A stretch of 60,097 bases of DNA from Pedobacter kyonggii (GCF_004310665.1 NZ_SIXF01000035.1:1-60097), one strand, 5' to 3'. Counted from the stretch's first letter, positions 1 through 9,867 are shown. The notes: a model not told the origin generated them from the letters alone. Program-made: numbers and translations.

Positions 1-370
1 TTGATCTTCCCATGCCTTTAGGTGGTCGTCCACGGGGCTTTTGTTTGTATAGTACTGCATAGCCTTCACCTCGTACTAATCTTACCCAGCTCTCTAAGGC
101 ACTTCTACTTACTTTACGTTCCAGAACAACCTGTCTTAAAGGTACACCTTTTTCTATAATGAGCCTTACAACTTCTTCTTTGAAATCAGAAGTAGACTTG
201 ATATTGGCTTGCTTGCGTAGCCCACTTTCACCATGGAGGTTATATTTCCGAACCCATTCCAATATCATGTCTTTGCTAATACGCCGTTCTCGGGATAGCA
301 AAAGAATCGGCGTCCCTTTTATCACGTGAGAAACTATATCGAGCTTCTCCTCAAATGTGTGTTTGGTCAT
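1..370 (-). CDS. IS3-family transposase OrfA (partial, runs off the left edge)
   Basis: Reading the minus strand from the ATG at 370 gives an open frame of 123 codons that continues past base 1. The start reads MTKHTFEEKLDIV. Two helix-turn-helix-like blocks follow, the second around VPLRQVVLERKVSRSALESW, and then a basic tail RGRPPKGMGR. This matches the OrfA half of IS3/IS150-group elements, which binds the element's ends and is joined to the OrfB integrase by programmed frameshifting. OrfB would lie outside the window to the left. The frame opens 48 bases inside a probable IS terminus. The family call is from motif style; the exact IS name is unknown. Confidence 0.8.
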   Translation of the reverse strand, partial: MTKHTFEEKLDIVSHVIKGTPILLLSRERRISKDMILEWVRKYNLHGESGLRKQANIKSTSDFKEEVVRLIIEKGVPLRQVVLERKVSRSALESWVRLVRGEGYAVLYKQKPRGRPPKGMGRS

Positions 371-378
371 AAATGATA

Positions 379-411
379 AACCCCAAAAGTTTTTGTCCAA
401 CTTTTGGGGTT
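379..411. repeat. Perfect 13-bp inverted repeat at the IS end
   Basis: AACCCCAAAAGTT (379-391) is repeated inverted at 399-411, with a 7-base loop. Such subterminal palindromes occur in IS150-group ends and can act as a transposase site or as a hairpin shielding the transposase gene from outside transcription. The hairpin is seen; the role is inferred. Confidence 0.7.
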
Positions 412-466
412 CACTTCAATTTGAAATCGGGACGCTTTTTTTATGCATTTATATTCCAATAATTTC

Positions 467-572
467 CGTCATCTCCTGAAACGCAGTGAAATGGAGAGAT
501 CTATCAAGATAGATTTAGCTTCGCTGAGCACTTCGTGGTTCTCGACTACGTTGCACTCCGCTCGAAACGACG
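467..572. repeat. Intergenic palindromic repeat (CGTC...GACG type)
   Basis: About 106 bases bounded by CGTC and GACG, containing the small hairpin CTATCAAGATAG. It has the style of the dispersed intergenic repeats of Pedobacter-like genomes and resembles 18346-18447 in terminal bases, length and layout (CGTCAT..., an AGAT-rich centre, ...CGAAA-GACG), although the interior differs. It abuts the stop codon of the phosphoesterase gene (575). No gene is supported here. Confidence 0.55.
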
Positions 573-574
573 AC

Positions 575-1780
575 CTACTTTCTGAGCGCAGTATAAGCGC
601 CCACTTCCTTACCCGAATCATCAATCATACTTGCCACCAGTTTATTTCTATCAGCTGTTATTTTGGTAATTGTTCTTGTTCCTGTTCTTGGCCCGCCACC
701 AATAATTAAAGGGTAATGGTTTAATGCTTTATCAGGTTGGTGCACCATGTACTTATGGGTATGACCACTTAAAACCAAGTCTACTTTACCCTGATTCAAC
801 AACGGCTCAAATAGTTCAGTGCAATGTTTTGGCCCATGTGCATCGCCCGAAAAGCGTGGTGGAATATGCATCATCACAACTCTAAATGGTGCTTTTTTAA
901 ATTCCTTTGAATTTATTTCTGTTTTCAGCCATTCAGCCTGCTGAACTCTATAATCATCAAAATCTACAATATCGGCATATACTGGATGCGCATCTTCTTT
1001 ATCTTCACCAGTATCTAAAATCACAAAACGAACAGGGCCTAAGGTAAAAGCTGTATGGCCAACATGCATGTAATATTGCGGAAATTCGCGTGCAAATTTA
1101 CCACGTGTTTCGTGATTGCCCCTTACGTAAATAAAAGGTGTATGCTTGGCAAAACTATCTACACAGGGCTGCAGCATATGTTCGATAATCTGTTTCTCAT
1201 CGGTTTGATAATCGAATATATCTCCATTAAAGAAAATAAAGTCTTGCTTCTTGTCGGGAACCAGTGCTAACAATTGAGGAATTGATTCCGGGCGATCGTG
1301 CGTATCATTCATCATTAAGAATGAAATCTCCTCTTTCGCCCGGTCGGCATTCACAAATTCCTCAACAGCACTGTTTACCGTTACACCATAAGTTAATTTG
1401 TAGGGTTGGAAGTCTTTAATTTCCTTCGAAACAATTTTATAATAATATTTTGTTCCTGGTTTTAAATTTTTGAGCGTTACGACATTTAACTTGCTATTAG
1501 CCTGCATTAAACCCAATTCGGCCTTTCCATATGCTTTTTTACTCAGCTGCTCTGCCTGCTCCCCAAATTCTACCCAGCCTGCAGCATTTTTATTGGTTAA
1601 CCAAAGAATGGTCATCGAGTTATTGAAATTGGTTTGGAGATAAGGACCTACTGCAATTTTAAAACCCTCTTCCTCAGCGGGTACATTTGTAATCGCCATT
1701 GCTGGAGCCACCAAAGTAGTAGCACCTAAAGTTAGTCCGGCCTTTAAAAAACCTCTTCTATTAGACTGATTTTCATTCAT
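575..1780 (-). CDS. Tat-exported metallophosphoesterase (calcineurin-like, purple-acid-phosphatase style)
   Basis: 401 residues. The N-terminus has a twin-arginine signal (NRRGFLKAG, then a hydrophobic stretch ending APAMA), so export of the folded protein by Tat is expected. A fibronectin-III-like N-terminal domain (about 40-135) is followed by the two-metal phosphoesterase core. Its motifs are NDTHD (about 158, a variant of the usual GDxH), FNGDIFDY (about 185), RGNHE (about 222), MMHIPPR (about 305) and SGHTHKY (about 340). These supply the metal-binding Asp, Asn and His residues. The substrate is unknown; the layout fits secreted acid phosphatases and phosphodiesterases. It diverges from nagA. 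Two tatA-like genes lie at 37083-37656. Confidence 0.85.
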   Translation of the reverse strand: MNENQSNRRGFLKAGLTLGATTLVAPAMAITNVPAEEEGFKIAVGPYLQTNFNNSMTILWLTNKNAAGWVEFGEQAEQLSKKAYGKAELGLMQANSKLNVVTLKNLKPGTKYYYKIVSKEIKDFQPYKLTYGVTVNSAVEEFVNADRAKEEISFLMMNDTHDRPESIPQLLALVPDKKQDFIFFNGDIFDYQTDEKQIIEHMLQPCVDSFAKHTPFIYVRGNHETRGKFAREFPQYYMHVGHTAFTLGPVRFVILDTGEDKEDAHPVYADIVDFDDYRVQQAEWLKTEINSKEFKKAPFRVVMMHIPPRFSGDAHGPKHCTELFEPLLNQGKVDLVLSGHTHKYMVHQPDKALNHYPLIIGGGPRTGTRTITKITADRNKLVASMIDDSGKEVGAYTALRK

Positions 1781-1865
1781 TTGGTTATTTTATCTTATTA
1801 CCCAAATATATAGCTACAATATTTAACTTTGACCGTGTAAGATTAAATTTACTCAAACGTTTGAT

Positions 1866-2957
1866 ATGCCTAAAGTAATTTCCAATGCCTCCTATTTTAA
1901 GGGCAATGATTTAAAAAAGAGTCAGGACATCATAATTAATGGCGCGCTAATTTCCAATGTTAAGGCAAGCGACAACAAAGAAACCAGCCATTCGCTCGTT
2001 GTACCAGGTTTTATAGATTTACAGATTTATGGTGCCGGCGACAGGTTATTTTCAGCCGAGCCAAGCATCGAATCATTAAGCATCATGGAAAATGACCTGC
2101 TTAAAAAAGGCACTACAGGCTTTTTAGCTTGTATGGCAACAAATTCTCCTGAAGTTTTTGATGAATGTATCAAAGCAGCTAAAGAACACCGTATAAGTGC
2201 AAAAAATTTCTTAGGGTTACATTTAGAAGGGCCATTTTTAAATCCTAAACGCTTAGGGGCCCATGTTCCGGCCTTTGTACGAAAGGCCACGTTAGATGAA
2301 ATTAAGAAACTGATTGATTTTGGTGATGGAGTAATTAAAATGATGACCATTGCCCCAGAACTGCAGGATGACGAAGTGATCGAATATTTGTTAGCTAATG
2401 GAGTATTGGTTTCTTTGGGGCATAGTAATGCAACCTTCGATGAGGCAACGGCTGCTTATAACAAAGGCATCCAGACCACTACACACCTTTTTAATGCCAT
2501 GAGTCCTATCCATCACCGCGAACCGGGTATCCCGACCGCTGTTTTTAGCCACGACAAAGCTATGGCCAGCATTATTGCCGATGGTCAGCATGTAGATTTT
2601 GAGGTAGTTAAATTTTCGCAAAAACTATTAAAAGAGCGTTTATTCCTCATCACCGATGCCGTAACGGCCTGTTCAACCGGTCCTTATCAGCATGTTCAAA
2701 AAGGCAATAAATATGTGATGCCTGATGGTACACTTTCCGGCTCATCGCTCACGATGTTAGAAGCAGTCAAAAATTGTGTATTGCATTGTGATATCAGCTT
2801 AAACGACGCCATTAAAATGGGAACGTTATACCCCGCCAAATTAATTGGGATTGAAAATCTCACTGCAACGATAGAAACCGGGCATCAGGCAAACTTATTG
2901 GTACTTGATGATGACCTGAATTTAAAAGAGGTCATATTTAAAGGCGAAACGATATAA
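1866..2957 (+). CDS. nagA: N-acetylglucosamine-6-phosphate deacetylase
   Basis: 363 residues; amidohydrolase-fold enzyme that removes acetate from GlcNAc-6-phosphate in amino-sugar and wall recycling. Visible motifs: PGFIDLQIYG (about 48-57), HLEGPFLNP (about 118), LGHSNAT (about 181), TTHLFNAMSPIHHREPG (about 204-220), ADGQHV (about 238) and the catalytic Asp in LITDAV (about 262). The first motif has Q where many amidohydrolases have HxH, as in single-metal E. coli-type NagA. The start is the ATG 86 bases from the divergent phosphoesterase start. The next gene begins 10 bases after the stop, so the two probably share a transcript. Confidence 0.93.
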   Translation: MPKVISNASYFKGNDLKKSQDIIINGALISNVKASDNKETSHSLVVPGFIDLQIYGAGDRLFSAEPSIESLSIMENDLLKKGTTGFLACMATNSPEVFDECIKAAKEHRISAKNFLGLHLEGPFLNPKRLGAHVPAFVRKATLDEIKKLIDFGDGVIKMMTIAPELQDDEVIEYLLANGVLVSLGHSNATFDEATAAYNKGIQTTTHLFNAMSPIHHREPGIPTAVFSHDKAMASIIADGQHVDFEVVKFSQKLLKERLFLITDAVTACSTGPYQHVQKGNKYVMPDGTLSGSSLTMLEAVKNCVLHCDISLNDAIKMGTLYPAKLIGIENLTATIETGHQANLLVLDDDLNLKEVIFKGETI

Positions 2958-2967
2958 TTAATTCAAC

Positions 2968-3930
2968 ATGTTCAAAAAAATCCTTGCAGCGATAATATTC
3001 TTGTCAGTTTATACCAGTAATTCTTGGGGACAAGAAATAGGTACTGCTTTTACAATAATACCCCTTGGGGTGAAGGGCGGAGATGATGAGAGCAATTTAT
3101 CCTCTTATATGATTGCTCCAAAAGGTAGCGAAAATTATGTTTGTTTAGATGCAGGCACTATAAATGCTGGCATACAAAAAGCGATTGATCAAAAAACATT
3201 AAAAGGAATAAGTGAAGAAATTCAACGGAAACAGATTAAGGGATATTTGATCTCACATGCACATTTAGATCATGTAGCAGGTTTGATTATCAACTCTCCG
3301 GCCGATACATCCAAAAACATCTACGGCATACCTTCTGTCCTGAATATTTTAAGGGAGAAATACTTTACATGGGATGCCTGGGCCAATTTTGCAAACGAAG
3401 GCGAAAAACCACAGTTAAAAAAGTATACTTATTTCCCATTGATTGAAGGCAATATCTATCCGCTTGATGGAACGGAAATGAAAGTAAGGGCTTTTGAACT
3501 AAGCCATGGAAAACCATATAAAAGTACTGCTTTTTTGATCAGTCACAATGATAGTTACGTATTGTACCTTGGAGATACCGGCGCAGATGAAATTGAAAAA
3601 TCGGATAAACTTGCCAGCTTATGGCAAACCATATCTCCGTTGATTAATCAAGGCCAATTAAAAGCAATCTTTTTGGAAGTTTCTTTCCCAAATGAGCAAC
3701 CTGATAAGCAATTATTTGGACATCTTACCCCAAAGCTTTTTTTCAGCGAAATTGGCAAACTTAAAAGCTTAACAGCTGGTGATGCCATTAAAAAAGTTTC
3801 TTTCATTGTAACCCATATTAAACCTCCCCAACATAGTGCCGAAAAAGTAAAACATCAATTGCTTACCGAAAACACGCTGAATTTAAACTTAATATTTCCT
3901 AAGCAAGGGAAACAGTTAACAATTAATTAA
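2968..3930 (+). CDS. Class II 3',5'-cyclic-nucleotide phosphodiesterase family protein
   Basis: 320 residues with an N-terminal signal peptide (KKILAAIIFLSVYTSNSWG). The motif SHAHLDHVAGL (about 96-106) matches the HxHLDH signature of class II cyclic-nucleotide phosphodiesterases, a metallo-beta-lactamase-fold family (yeast PDE1, Vibrio CpdP). Further metal ligands are likely in LYLGDTGAD (about 198) and in the C-terminal THIKP (about 281). The signal peptide suggests a periplasmic enzyme acting on extracellular nucleotides, or a relative with another phosphoester substrate. It is only 10 bases downstream of nagA. Confidence 0.8.
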   Translation: MFKKILAAIIFLSVYTSNSWGQEIGTAFTIIPLGVKGGDDESNLSSYMIAPKGSENYVCLDAGTINAGIQKAIDQKTLKGISEEIQRKQIKGYLISHAHLDHVAGLIINSPADTSKNIYGIPSVLNILREKYFTWDAWANFANEGEKPQLKKYTYFPLIEGNIYPLDGTEMKVRAFELSHGKPYKSTAFLISHNDSYVLYLGDTGADEIEKSDKLASLWQTISPLINQGQLKAIFLEVSFPNEQPDKQLFGHLTPKLFFSEIGKLKSLTAGDAIKKVSFIVTHIKPPQHSAEKVKHQLLTENTLNLNLIFPKQGKQLTIN

Positions 3931-3985
3931 TACAAATACAACATTAGCTATAGTAAGTCGGAGTATTTTTGCTGAAAAATTACTC

Positions 3986-6900
3986 ATGAAAAAAACTTTA
4001 CTTCTATTTACAACATTTCTATTTTTAATACTCTTAAAAATAGATGCTGTTGCGCAAAATGAAACAACAGCATCTATAAATGGAATGGTTGTTGATACTA
4101 AAGGGCCAATTAGCGGGGCTACAGTGATTGCTATACACGAACCATCAGGTTCGAGATACGCCACTTCCACCCGAGCTGATGGCCGTTACAATTTACCAGC
4201 CATGCGTATTGGTGGCCCTTACTCCATTACAGTTTCTTTTATTGGCTTTAAAAATCAAACACAACGTATTGAAAAATTGGCCCTTGGCCAAAGTTCTACT
4301 TTAAATGTATCCTTAAGTGAAGATGCCAGTAATTTATCAGAAGTTACAGTATCAGGAAAACAAAGTAAAGTTTTTAACTCGGGAAGAACGGGCGCCTCGC
4401 AGAATATATCAAGAACAGCAATTCAAAATTTACCAACTTTAAATAGAAGCTTTACTGATTTTGTGAAGCTTACCCCTCAGTTCTCTTTACAGTTTGGAAG
4501 CCCAAGCATTGCAGGAAGAAGTAACCTGGCCAACAATTTTACGGTTGATGGAGCGCTGTTTAATAATGCATTCGGCTTACAGGGTACCATTGGAAGCCAA
4601 ACAAGTTCTCAACCGATTAATATGGATGCTTTCGAAGAAATTACAGTAAACATTGCACCCTATGATATTCGTCAAAGCGGTTTTACAGGTGCTGCAATAA
4701 ATGCGGTAACCAGGAGTGGGACAAATGAATTTCAGGGCTCTTTAAATACTTATTACAGAAATCAGGACCTGGTAAGTAATTACAATTATGCTGGATTAAA
4801 GGTACCGGTAACCAATTTTAGCCTTAAAGGTTACGGGTTTACTTTAGGTGGACCAATTATTAAAAATAAATTATTCTTTTTTGCCAGTGGAGAATTGGAA
4901 AGAAGATCAGATCCGGGAACCGGATTTTCAGCATCAAGGGGCGGAAGCACGGGACCAAATATATCTCAGGCAAAAGGCGAAGACTTAGATAAGTTAAGTT
5001 CTTTTTTACAAACGCTTGGCTACGATCCGGGAGCCTACGAAAATTATGCATTAAAAACCAGGAGCGATAAACTATCTGCCAAATTAGACTATAATATTGA
5101 TGATAAAAACACTTTAAGTTTAAAATATTTCTATTTCAGATCTTACAAGGATATTTTACCAAGTAATAGCGGTGCTCCAAAAAATAACCGCCAGCCATCG
5201 CAGTTGGGCCTTCCTTTTCAATCGGCTGGATATGGCATAAACAACAACATGGATAACGTTAATCTTGAGTTTAGAACACGTTTTAACAATAAATTCTCTA
5301 ATCAATTAACTGTTGGTTATAACAGCATGAACGATTTCAGAGAATCAAAGGGTAACAAACCTTTTCCACTTGTTGATATTATGAATCCTGATGGAAGTTC
5401 GTACACAGCCTTTGGCTACGAACCTTTTACTGCCTTTAACACCTTAAAAACTAAGGTTTACCAGATTACAGATAACTTTAATATCTATGCGGGTCGCCAT
5501 GAAATAACATTGGGTGCCAATTACGAAGGCTACAGAACGCTTAACGGTTTCGCCCCTAACTATTATGGTGCCTATACCTTCAACAGCCTTGCCGATTTTT
5601 ATAACAGCGCCAATAATGGTGTATCAAATGCAACCAAATACCAGGTTCAATATTCGGTTATGCCTGATGGATCATTCCCTTACGCAGAAATCCAGTCGAA
5701 TATGTATGGCTTGTATGCGCAGGATGCTTTTACGGTTAACGATCAGTTAAAATTAACCCTTGGCTTACGTGCAGATTTAACCAGCGTTTCTTCACCAGCG
5801 TCACTAAGCAACCCAAATGTTGAAAAGCTGACTTTCGAAAATGACGAAAAAATTGATGTAAGCAGATTTCCTAAAAGTTCTATTTTATGGTCGCCACGTT
5901 TAGGTTTTAACTGGGATGTAAACCATACCGGGAAAACCCAGGTTCGAGGTGGTACCGGGCTTTTTACAGGAAGACCCCCACTGGTTTGGGTATCTAACCA
6001 GGCCAGCAACAATGGTGTTCAATTTGGCTCTGAATCGATTAACAACCCAACCAACAGACCATTTACCCCCAATGTTGATGCTTATAGAAATGTAAACAAA
6101 GCTACAGCAGCAAACAACACAGCCTACAATCTGGCTGTAGCCCAACAGGATTTTAAATTTATGCAGGTTTGGCGTTCCAATTTGGCGGTTGATCAGAAAT
6201 TGCCTGGCGGTATAACCGGAACAATCGAAGCGCTATATTCAAAAGACATTAATTCTGTTTATTTCCGCAATGTGAATTTAAACACTTCGGCATATGCCCT
6301 TTTAAAAGGTGCTGATAACCGTCCGAGATACACCAGTTCAAGAATCTACGGATCAACAACCCCTACTCCTGCTAACCCCAACATCTCTGACGCAATTGTA
6401 ATGACCAATACCAATAAAGGCCATAGTTTAGCAATTACAGGAACATTATCAAAAGAGTTTGCAGGTGGACTTTTTGCAACCGCGGGTTATACTTATACCG
6501 ATTCGAGATCAGTTAATGATGGAGGCTCTATTGCTCAAAGTATGTGGAGAGACCGTCAGGTTTCTGGCAGCCCGAATACAGATGCACTTTCTTATTCAAG
6601 CTATATGGTTAAAAACCGCTTCATTGCCTCGGTTGTTTACAGAAAAGAATACATTAATCATTTAGGTACAACATTTTCTATGTTCTATCAACTGCAAGAT
6701 GGTTTCAGATATTCTTATACCTATGGCAACGACTTAAACAATGATGGTTTAAGCGGGAACGATTTGATTTATGTTCCGGCAAATAAATCCGACATTGTTT
6801 TGGTACCAGAAAATGCTGCTGATACCCGCACGCCTGATCAGCTTTGGGGTCAATTAAACAGCTACATCAGTCAAGACAATTATCTTAACAAAAAAAGAGG

Positions 6901-7258
6901 TCAGTATGCAGAAAGAAATGGTCTTGTTGGTAATGTAATCGGTACGCTTGATATTCGACTGGCACAAGATTTATTCGCAAGCCTGAAAGGTAAAAAGCAT
7001 TCTCTTCAGCTTACTTTTGATATTTTCAATTTCGGAAATATGATCAATAAAACCTGGGGAGTTCCAAAATTTGCCAACAGGGCTAACGGACTTCTTAACT
7101 TTAAAGGAATGGATGCAACATCAGGTAAACCTACTTTTTCTTTCCCTTACCTAAATGCAGACAACAGCGTGCCTTTGGTTAATACATTTTCAAGCAGTAT
7201 TGATGAAACTGCCCGTTGGAGAATCCAATTTGGATTAAGATATAGATTTAATCAATAA
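3986..7258 (+). CDS. Oar-like TonB-dependent outer-membrane receptor
   Basis: 1090 residues. Order: signal peptide (to about 24), a carboxypeptidase-regulatory-like beta domain (about 28-110, with GMVVDTKGPISGATV), a plug domain (about 130-250, with FTVDGALFNNAFG and AINAVTRSGTNEFQGS), then a long beta-barrel ending in the aromatic-rich WRIQFGLRYRFN. This is the Oar/CarboxypepD_reg TonB receptor type of Bacteroidota. It is not a SusC, since no SusD partner follows. The substrate is unknown. A terminator follows at 7281-7317. Confidence 0.85.
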   Translation: MKKTLLLFTTFLFLILLKIDAVAQNETTASINGMVVDTKGPISGATVIAIHEPSGSRYATSTRADGRYNLPAMRIGGPYSITVSFIGFKNQTQRIEKLALGQSSTLNVSLSEDASNLSEVTVSGKQSKVFNSGRTGASQNISRTAIQNLPTLNRSFTDFVKLTPQFSLQFGSPSIAGRSNLANNFTVDGALFNNAFGLQGTIGSQTSSQPINMDAFEEITVNIAPYDIRQSGFTGAAINAVTRSGTNEFQGSLNTYYRNQDLVSNYNYAGLKVPVTNFSLKGYGFTLGGPIIKNKLFFFASGELERRSDPGTGFSASRGGSTGPNISQAKGEDLDKLSSFLQTLGYDPGAYENYALKTRSDKLSAKLDYNIDDKNTLSLKYFYFRSYKDILPSNSGAPKNNRQPSQLGLPFQSAGYGINNNMDNVNLEFRTRFNNKFSNQLTVGYNSMNDFRESKGNKPFPLVDIMNPDGSSYTAFGYEPFTAFNTLKTKVYQITDNFNIYAGRHEITLGANYEGYRTLNGFAPNYYGAYTFNSLADFYNSANNGVSNATKYQVQYSVMPDGSFPYAEIQSNMYGLYAQDAFTVNDQLKLTLGLRADLTSVSSPASLSNPNVEKLTFENDEKIDVSRFPKSSILWSPRLGFNWDVNHTGKTQVRGGTGLFTGRPPLVWVSNQASNNGVQFGSESINNPTNRPFTPNVDAYRNVNKATAANNTAYNLAVAQQDFKFMQVWRSNLAVDQKLPGGITGTIEALYSKDINSVYFRNVNLNTSAYALLKGADNRPRYTSSRIYGSTTPTPANPNISDAIVMTNTNKGHSLAITGTLSKEFAGGLFATAGYTYTDSRSVNDGGSIAQSMWRDRQVSGSPNTDALSYSSYMVKNRFIASVVYRKEYINHLGTTFSMFYQLQDGFRYSYTYGNDLNNDGLSGNDLIYVPANKSDIVLVPENAADTRTPDQLWGQLNSYISQDNYLNKKRGQYAERNGLVGNVIGTLDIRLAQDLFASLKGKKHSLQLTFDIFNFGNMINKTWGVPKFANRANGLLNFKGMDATSGKPTFSFPYLNADNSVPLVNTFSSSIDETARWRIQFGLRYRFNQ

Positions 7259-7280
7259 TTTTTAGAACTAAAAAATCAAA

Positions 7281-7317
7281 AAATGGCTGGGTTGGATGAC
7301 AATTCAGCCATTTTTTT
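7281..7317 (+). terminator. Rho-independent terminator after the Oar-like gene
   Basis: AAATGGCTG (7281-7289) pairs with CAGCCATTT (7305-7313) and runs into seven T residues. It lies 22 bases after the receptor stop codon, so it closes that transcript and separates it from the lipoprotein gene. Confidence 0.8.
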
Positions 7318-7404
7318 ATAAAGACGTAATGTAAATGTAACAAGTGGGCAACAGTTGCTTAACATAATTAAAGTAGGTTTAAATATCTTCAATCTATCAA
7401 AATT

Positions 7405-9030
7405 ATGAAAAAACAATTTAAATTAACGGGCATCGCTTTAATAGCGTTTGCTACATTATTAAGCTTTAGCGCTTGTAAAAAACAAGAAATTGAAACCAGC
7501 CAAGATGCTTTACCTAAGGCAAAATTATTAGGCCTCTCTGCTTCAGATGCTACACTCACGGCACAAACTTTAGAAAATTTCGAGGTTGGCTCAACCAGTC
7601 CTAAAACGGCTTACGATATTTCTCCTTCTGGCTCAGCAGGTGGAGATGACATTACACTGAATGGAAAATCATGGAATTTTTTCGACGCCTTAATCGGAAA
7701 TCTTGCTGCAGATAAAAAAAATGGTTCATGGTCTGCCCGTATCCGTAACTCGGGAAAAATTACGATGCAGTTTGATATTGCAACCGGCATTAATACGGTA
7801 AGCATTCAACATGCTACTTATGGCACAGATGCCGCTAGTCAATGGGGGTTATGGTATTCAACCAATGGTGGAAGCAGCTGGACACAGTCGGGCACCAATA
7901 TTACCAGCACATCAACATTACAAACACAATCTTTCAGCCTAAATCTTAGCGGAAATGTCCGCTTAGAAATCAGAAAACTTTCCGGCGCTTCAAACAGACT
8001 AAACTTTGATGATATTACCATTAACGATGACGGTGGTGGTATCGATCCGGGTACAAATCCTGTACTTACGGGCAAGAAGTTTTTATTTGATGCCTCAAAA
8101 CTGGAAAATGCAGGTAGTGCCGATTGGCAGATAGATGCAGATGGTACTGAAAACGTTCCTGGTTATAAAGGAGGAACCTCTGTTGAACTTAAAGCACAAA
8201 GATTTCCTACACCCTCATATACCGGTATAACTGCTTCAACTCCTGAAACCTACTGGAAAGGCGCCATGTCTGCCTGGGCCGTAGAGTTGGTAAAACGTGG
8301 CGAACTGGTAGAAACTTTGCCAGGCGGTACTGCCATTACTTATGGTAATACCGCTAATCCTCAGGATTTAAAAAATTACGATGTTTACGTGGTTATTGAA
8401 CCGAATAAATTATTTACTGCCGCGGAAAAAACGGCAATTATGAATTTTGTGGCCAATGGCGGCGGTTTAATGATGGTGGCCGATCATACTGCTGCAAGTA
8501 CAGCCGGAACAGATGCGAATGGTTATAATCCTTCAGACAGAGATGGCGATGGCTACGATTCGCCAAGAGTTTGGAATGATTTAATGAGCAATAACGGCAT
8601 TAACAACAACAAACCTTTCGGCTTTAATGTAGATTATGTTGACATTAGCGAAAAACCAAGTACAAAAGTTTACTCCGGAACAAGTGCGAGTGCCAATCTG
8701 GTTTTAAATGGTGCTGCCGGAAATGCTTCAAAATTAGCTTTCTATAATGGCACAACTGCAACCTTGTTTCCAACACAAAATTCTACAGTACAAGGATTAT
8801 TTTGGAGAATGAGCAGCACACTAGGAAGTAATAATGGTGTAATGGCATTAATTTCAACTTATGGAAGCGGAAGGGTAGCCTTTGTTGGTGATAGTTCGCC
8901 TTCTGATGACGGAACCGGCGATACGAACGATAATTTATTTAATGGTTGGTCTGGTGATGTACCATCTGGATATACCTCTCATCCGGCATTGCATTTAAAT
9001 GCCTCATTGTGGCTTGCTAAAGCACAATAA
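7405..9030 (+). CDS. Secreted lipoprotein: beta-sandwich domain plus glutamine-amidotransferase-like domain
   Basis: 541 residues. The lipoprotein signal ends in LLSFSACKK, so lipidation at Cys (about 24) is expected. Residues about 55-205 form a beta-sandwich domain often attached to secreted nucleases and hydrolases of Bacteroidota (pattern KKNGSWSARIRNSG ... WGLWYSTNGGSSW ... NRLNFDDITI). Residues about 225-540 look like a GATase/ThuA-like alpha-beta domain: LKNYDVYVVIEPN, FVANGGGLMMVADHT, GRVAFVGDSSPSDDG. A DxDGDGYDS segment (about 380) may bind calcium. I do not recognise a precise function; binding or hydrolysis of an extracellular polymer is a guess. Confidence 0.6.
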   Translation: MKKQFKLTGIALIAFATLLSFSACKKQEIETSQDALPKAKLLGLSASDATLTAQTLENFEVGSTSPKTAYDISPSGSAGGDDITLNGKSWNFFDALIGNLAADKKNGSWSARIRNSGKITMQFDIATGINTVSIQHATYGTDAASQWGLWYSTNGGSSWTQSGTNITSTSTLQTQSFSLNLSGNVRLEIRKLSGASNRLNFDDITINDDGGGIDPGTNPVLTGKKFLFDASKLENAGSADWQIDADGTENVPGYKGGTSVELKAQRFPTPSYTGITASTPETYWKGAMSAWAVELVKRGELVETLPGGTAITYGNTANPQDLKNYDVYVVIEPNKLFTAAEKTAIMNFVANGGGLMMVADHTAASTAGTDANGYNPSDRDGDGYDSPRVWNDLMSNNGINNNKPFGFNVDYVDISEKPSTKVYSGTSASANLVLNGAAGNASKLAFYNGTTATLFPTQNSTVQGLFWRMSSTLGSNNGVMALISTYGSGRVAFVGDSSPSDDGTGDTNDNLFNGWSGDVPSGYTSHPALHLNASLWLAKAQ

Positions 9031-9045
9031 TTAATCCAATAACAG

Positions 9046-9076
9046 AAAGGGCGGTATGAAAATATCGCCCTTTTTT
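9046..9076 (+). terminator. Terminator after the lipoprotein gene
   Basis: AAAGGGCG (9046-9053) pairs with CGCCCTTT (9066-9073) and is followed by a run of T. It separates the lipoprotein gene from pyrH. Confidence 0.85.
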
Positions 9077-9162
9077 ATTTATATACCTAACCTAATTAAA
9101 TATTTACATCAAATATTAAAACGATAGCCCGTAAGTAAAAAATTGTTAATATTTTTGAGGTC

Positions 9163-9867
9163 ATGAAATACAAACGCATCCTATTAAAGCTTAGCGGAGA
9201 ATCGCTAATGGGCGACAAACAATATGGAATTGATAATGAGCGCGTTAAACAATACGCGGAAGATATCAAAGCCGTACACGATAAAGGTTTAGAAATCGCA
9301 ATCGTAATTGGAGGAGGGAATATTTTTAGGGGTTTAAGCGCTGAAAAAAGTGGGATGGACAGGGCACAGGCCGATTATATGGGCATGTTGGCAACAGTTA
9401 TCAACTCTATGGCCTTGCAAGATGCGTTAGAAAAGGTGGGTATTAAAACACGTTTACTTACGGCCATTAAAATGGAGCAGATCTGTGAGCCGTTTATCCG
9501 CAGAAGAGCTGTTCGCCATTTAGAAAAAGGCCGTGTGGTTATTTTTGGCGCCGGAACGGGAAATCCATACTTCACAACCGATTCTGCTGCAGCTTTACGT
9601 GCTATCGAAATCAAAGCTGATGTTGTTTTAAAAGGAACTCGTGTTGATGGGATTTATACGGCCGATCCTGAAAAAGATCCGTTGGCCACTAAATACGATG
9701 AAATTTCTTTCAGAGAAGTTTACGATAAAGGCCTTAATGTAATGGATATGACCGCATTTACCCTTTGCGAAGAAAACCAAGTACCGATTATTGTGTTTGA
9801 TATGAATAAACATGGCAATTTCATGAAAATCGCCAATGGCGAACCTATTGGAACCTTGGTTAAATAA
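9163..9867 (+). CDS. pyrH: Uridylate kinase (UMP kinase)
   Basis: 234 residues, normal length for bacterial UMP kinase, which makes UDP from UMP and ATP in pyrimidine synthesis. The amino-acid-kinase fold is visible: [11 protein letters not shown] (about 5-15), [11 protein letters not shown] (about 47-57), [20 protein letters not shown] (about 130-149) and [15 protein letters not shown] (about 158-172). A TAnnTTTG-like element (TATTTTTG, 9149-9156) sits very close to the ATG, which would give a very short leader. frr follows 39 bases later, the usual pyrH-frr pairing. Confidence 0.96.
   Translation: MKYKRILLKLSGESLMGDKQYGIDNERVKQYAEDIKAVHDKGLEIAIVIGGGNIFRGLSAEKSGMDRAQADYMGMLATVINSMALQDALEKVGIKTRLLTAIKMEQICEPFIRRRAVRHLEKGRVVIFGAGTGNPYFTTDSAAALRAIEIKADVVLKGTRVDGIYTADPEKDPLATKYDEISFREVYDKGLNVMDMTAFTLCEENQVPIIVFDMNKHGNFMKIANGEPIGTLVK

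Larger units (their letters stand above)
1..418 (-). mobile_element. Terminal part of an IS3-family insertion sequence
   Basis: The element contains the partial orfA and an end-proximal palindrome. On the minus strand the terminal sequence reads TGAACCCCAAAAGTTGGAC, the TG...CA terminus style of IS3 elements. The boundary is placed between 412 and 418 and is uncertain because the other end is not in the window, so neither the matching inverted repeat nor the target duplication can be checked. The insertion sits just beyond the 3' end of the phosphoesterase gene and does not break it. Confidence 0.6.

Noticed and set aside
443-709. 88-codon plus-strand frame over the repeat at the left end
   Set aside because: It spans a non-coding palindromic repeat and the 3' end of the phosphoesterase gene; no protein-like features.
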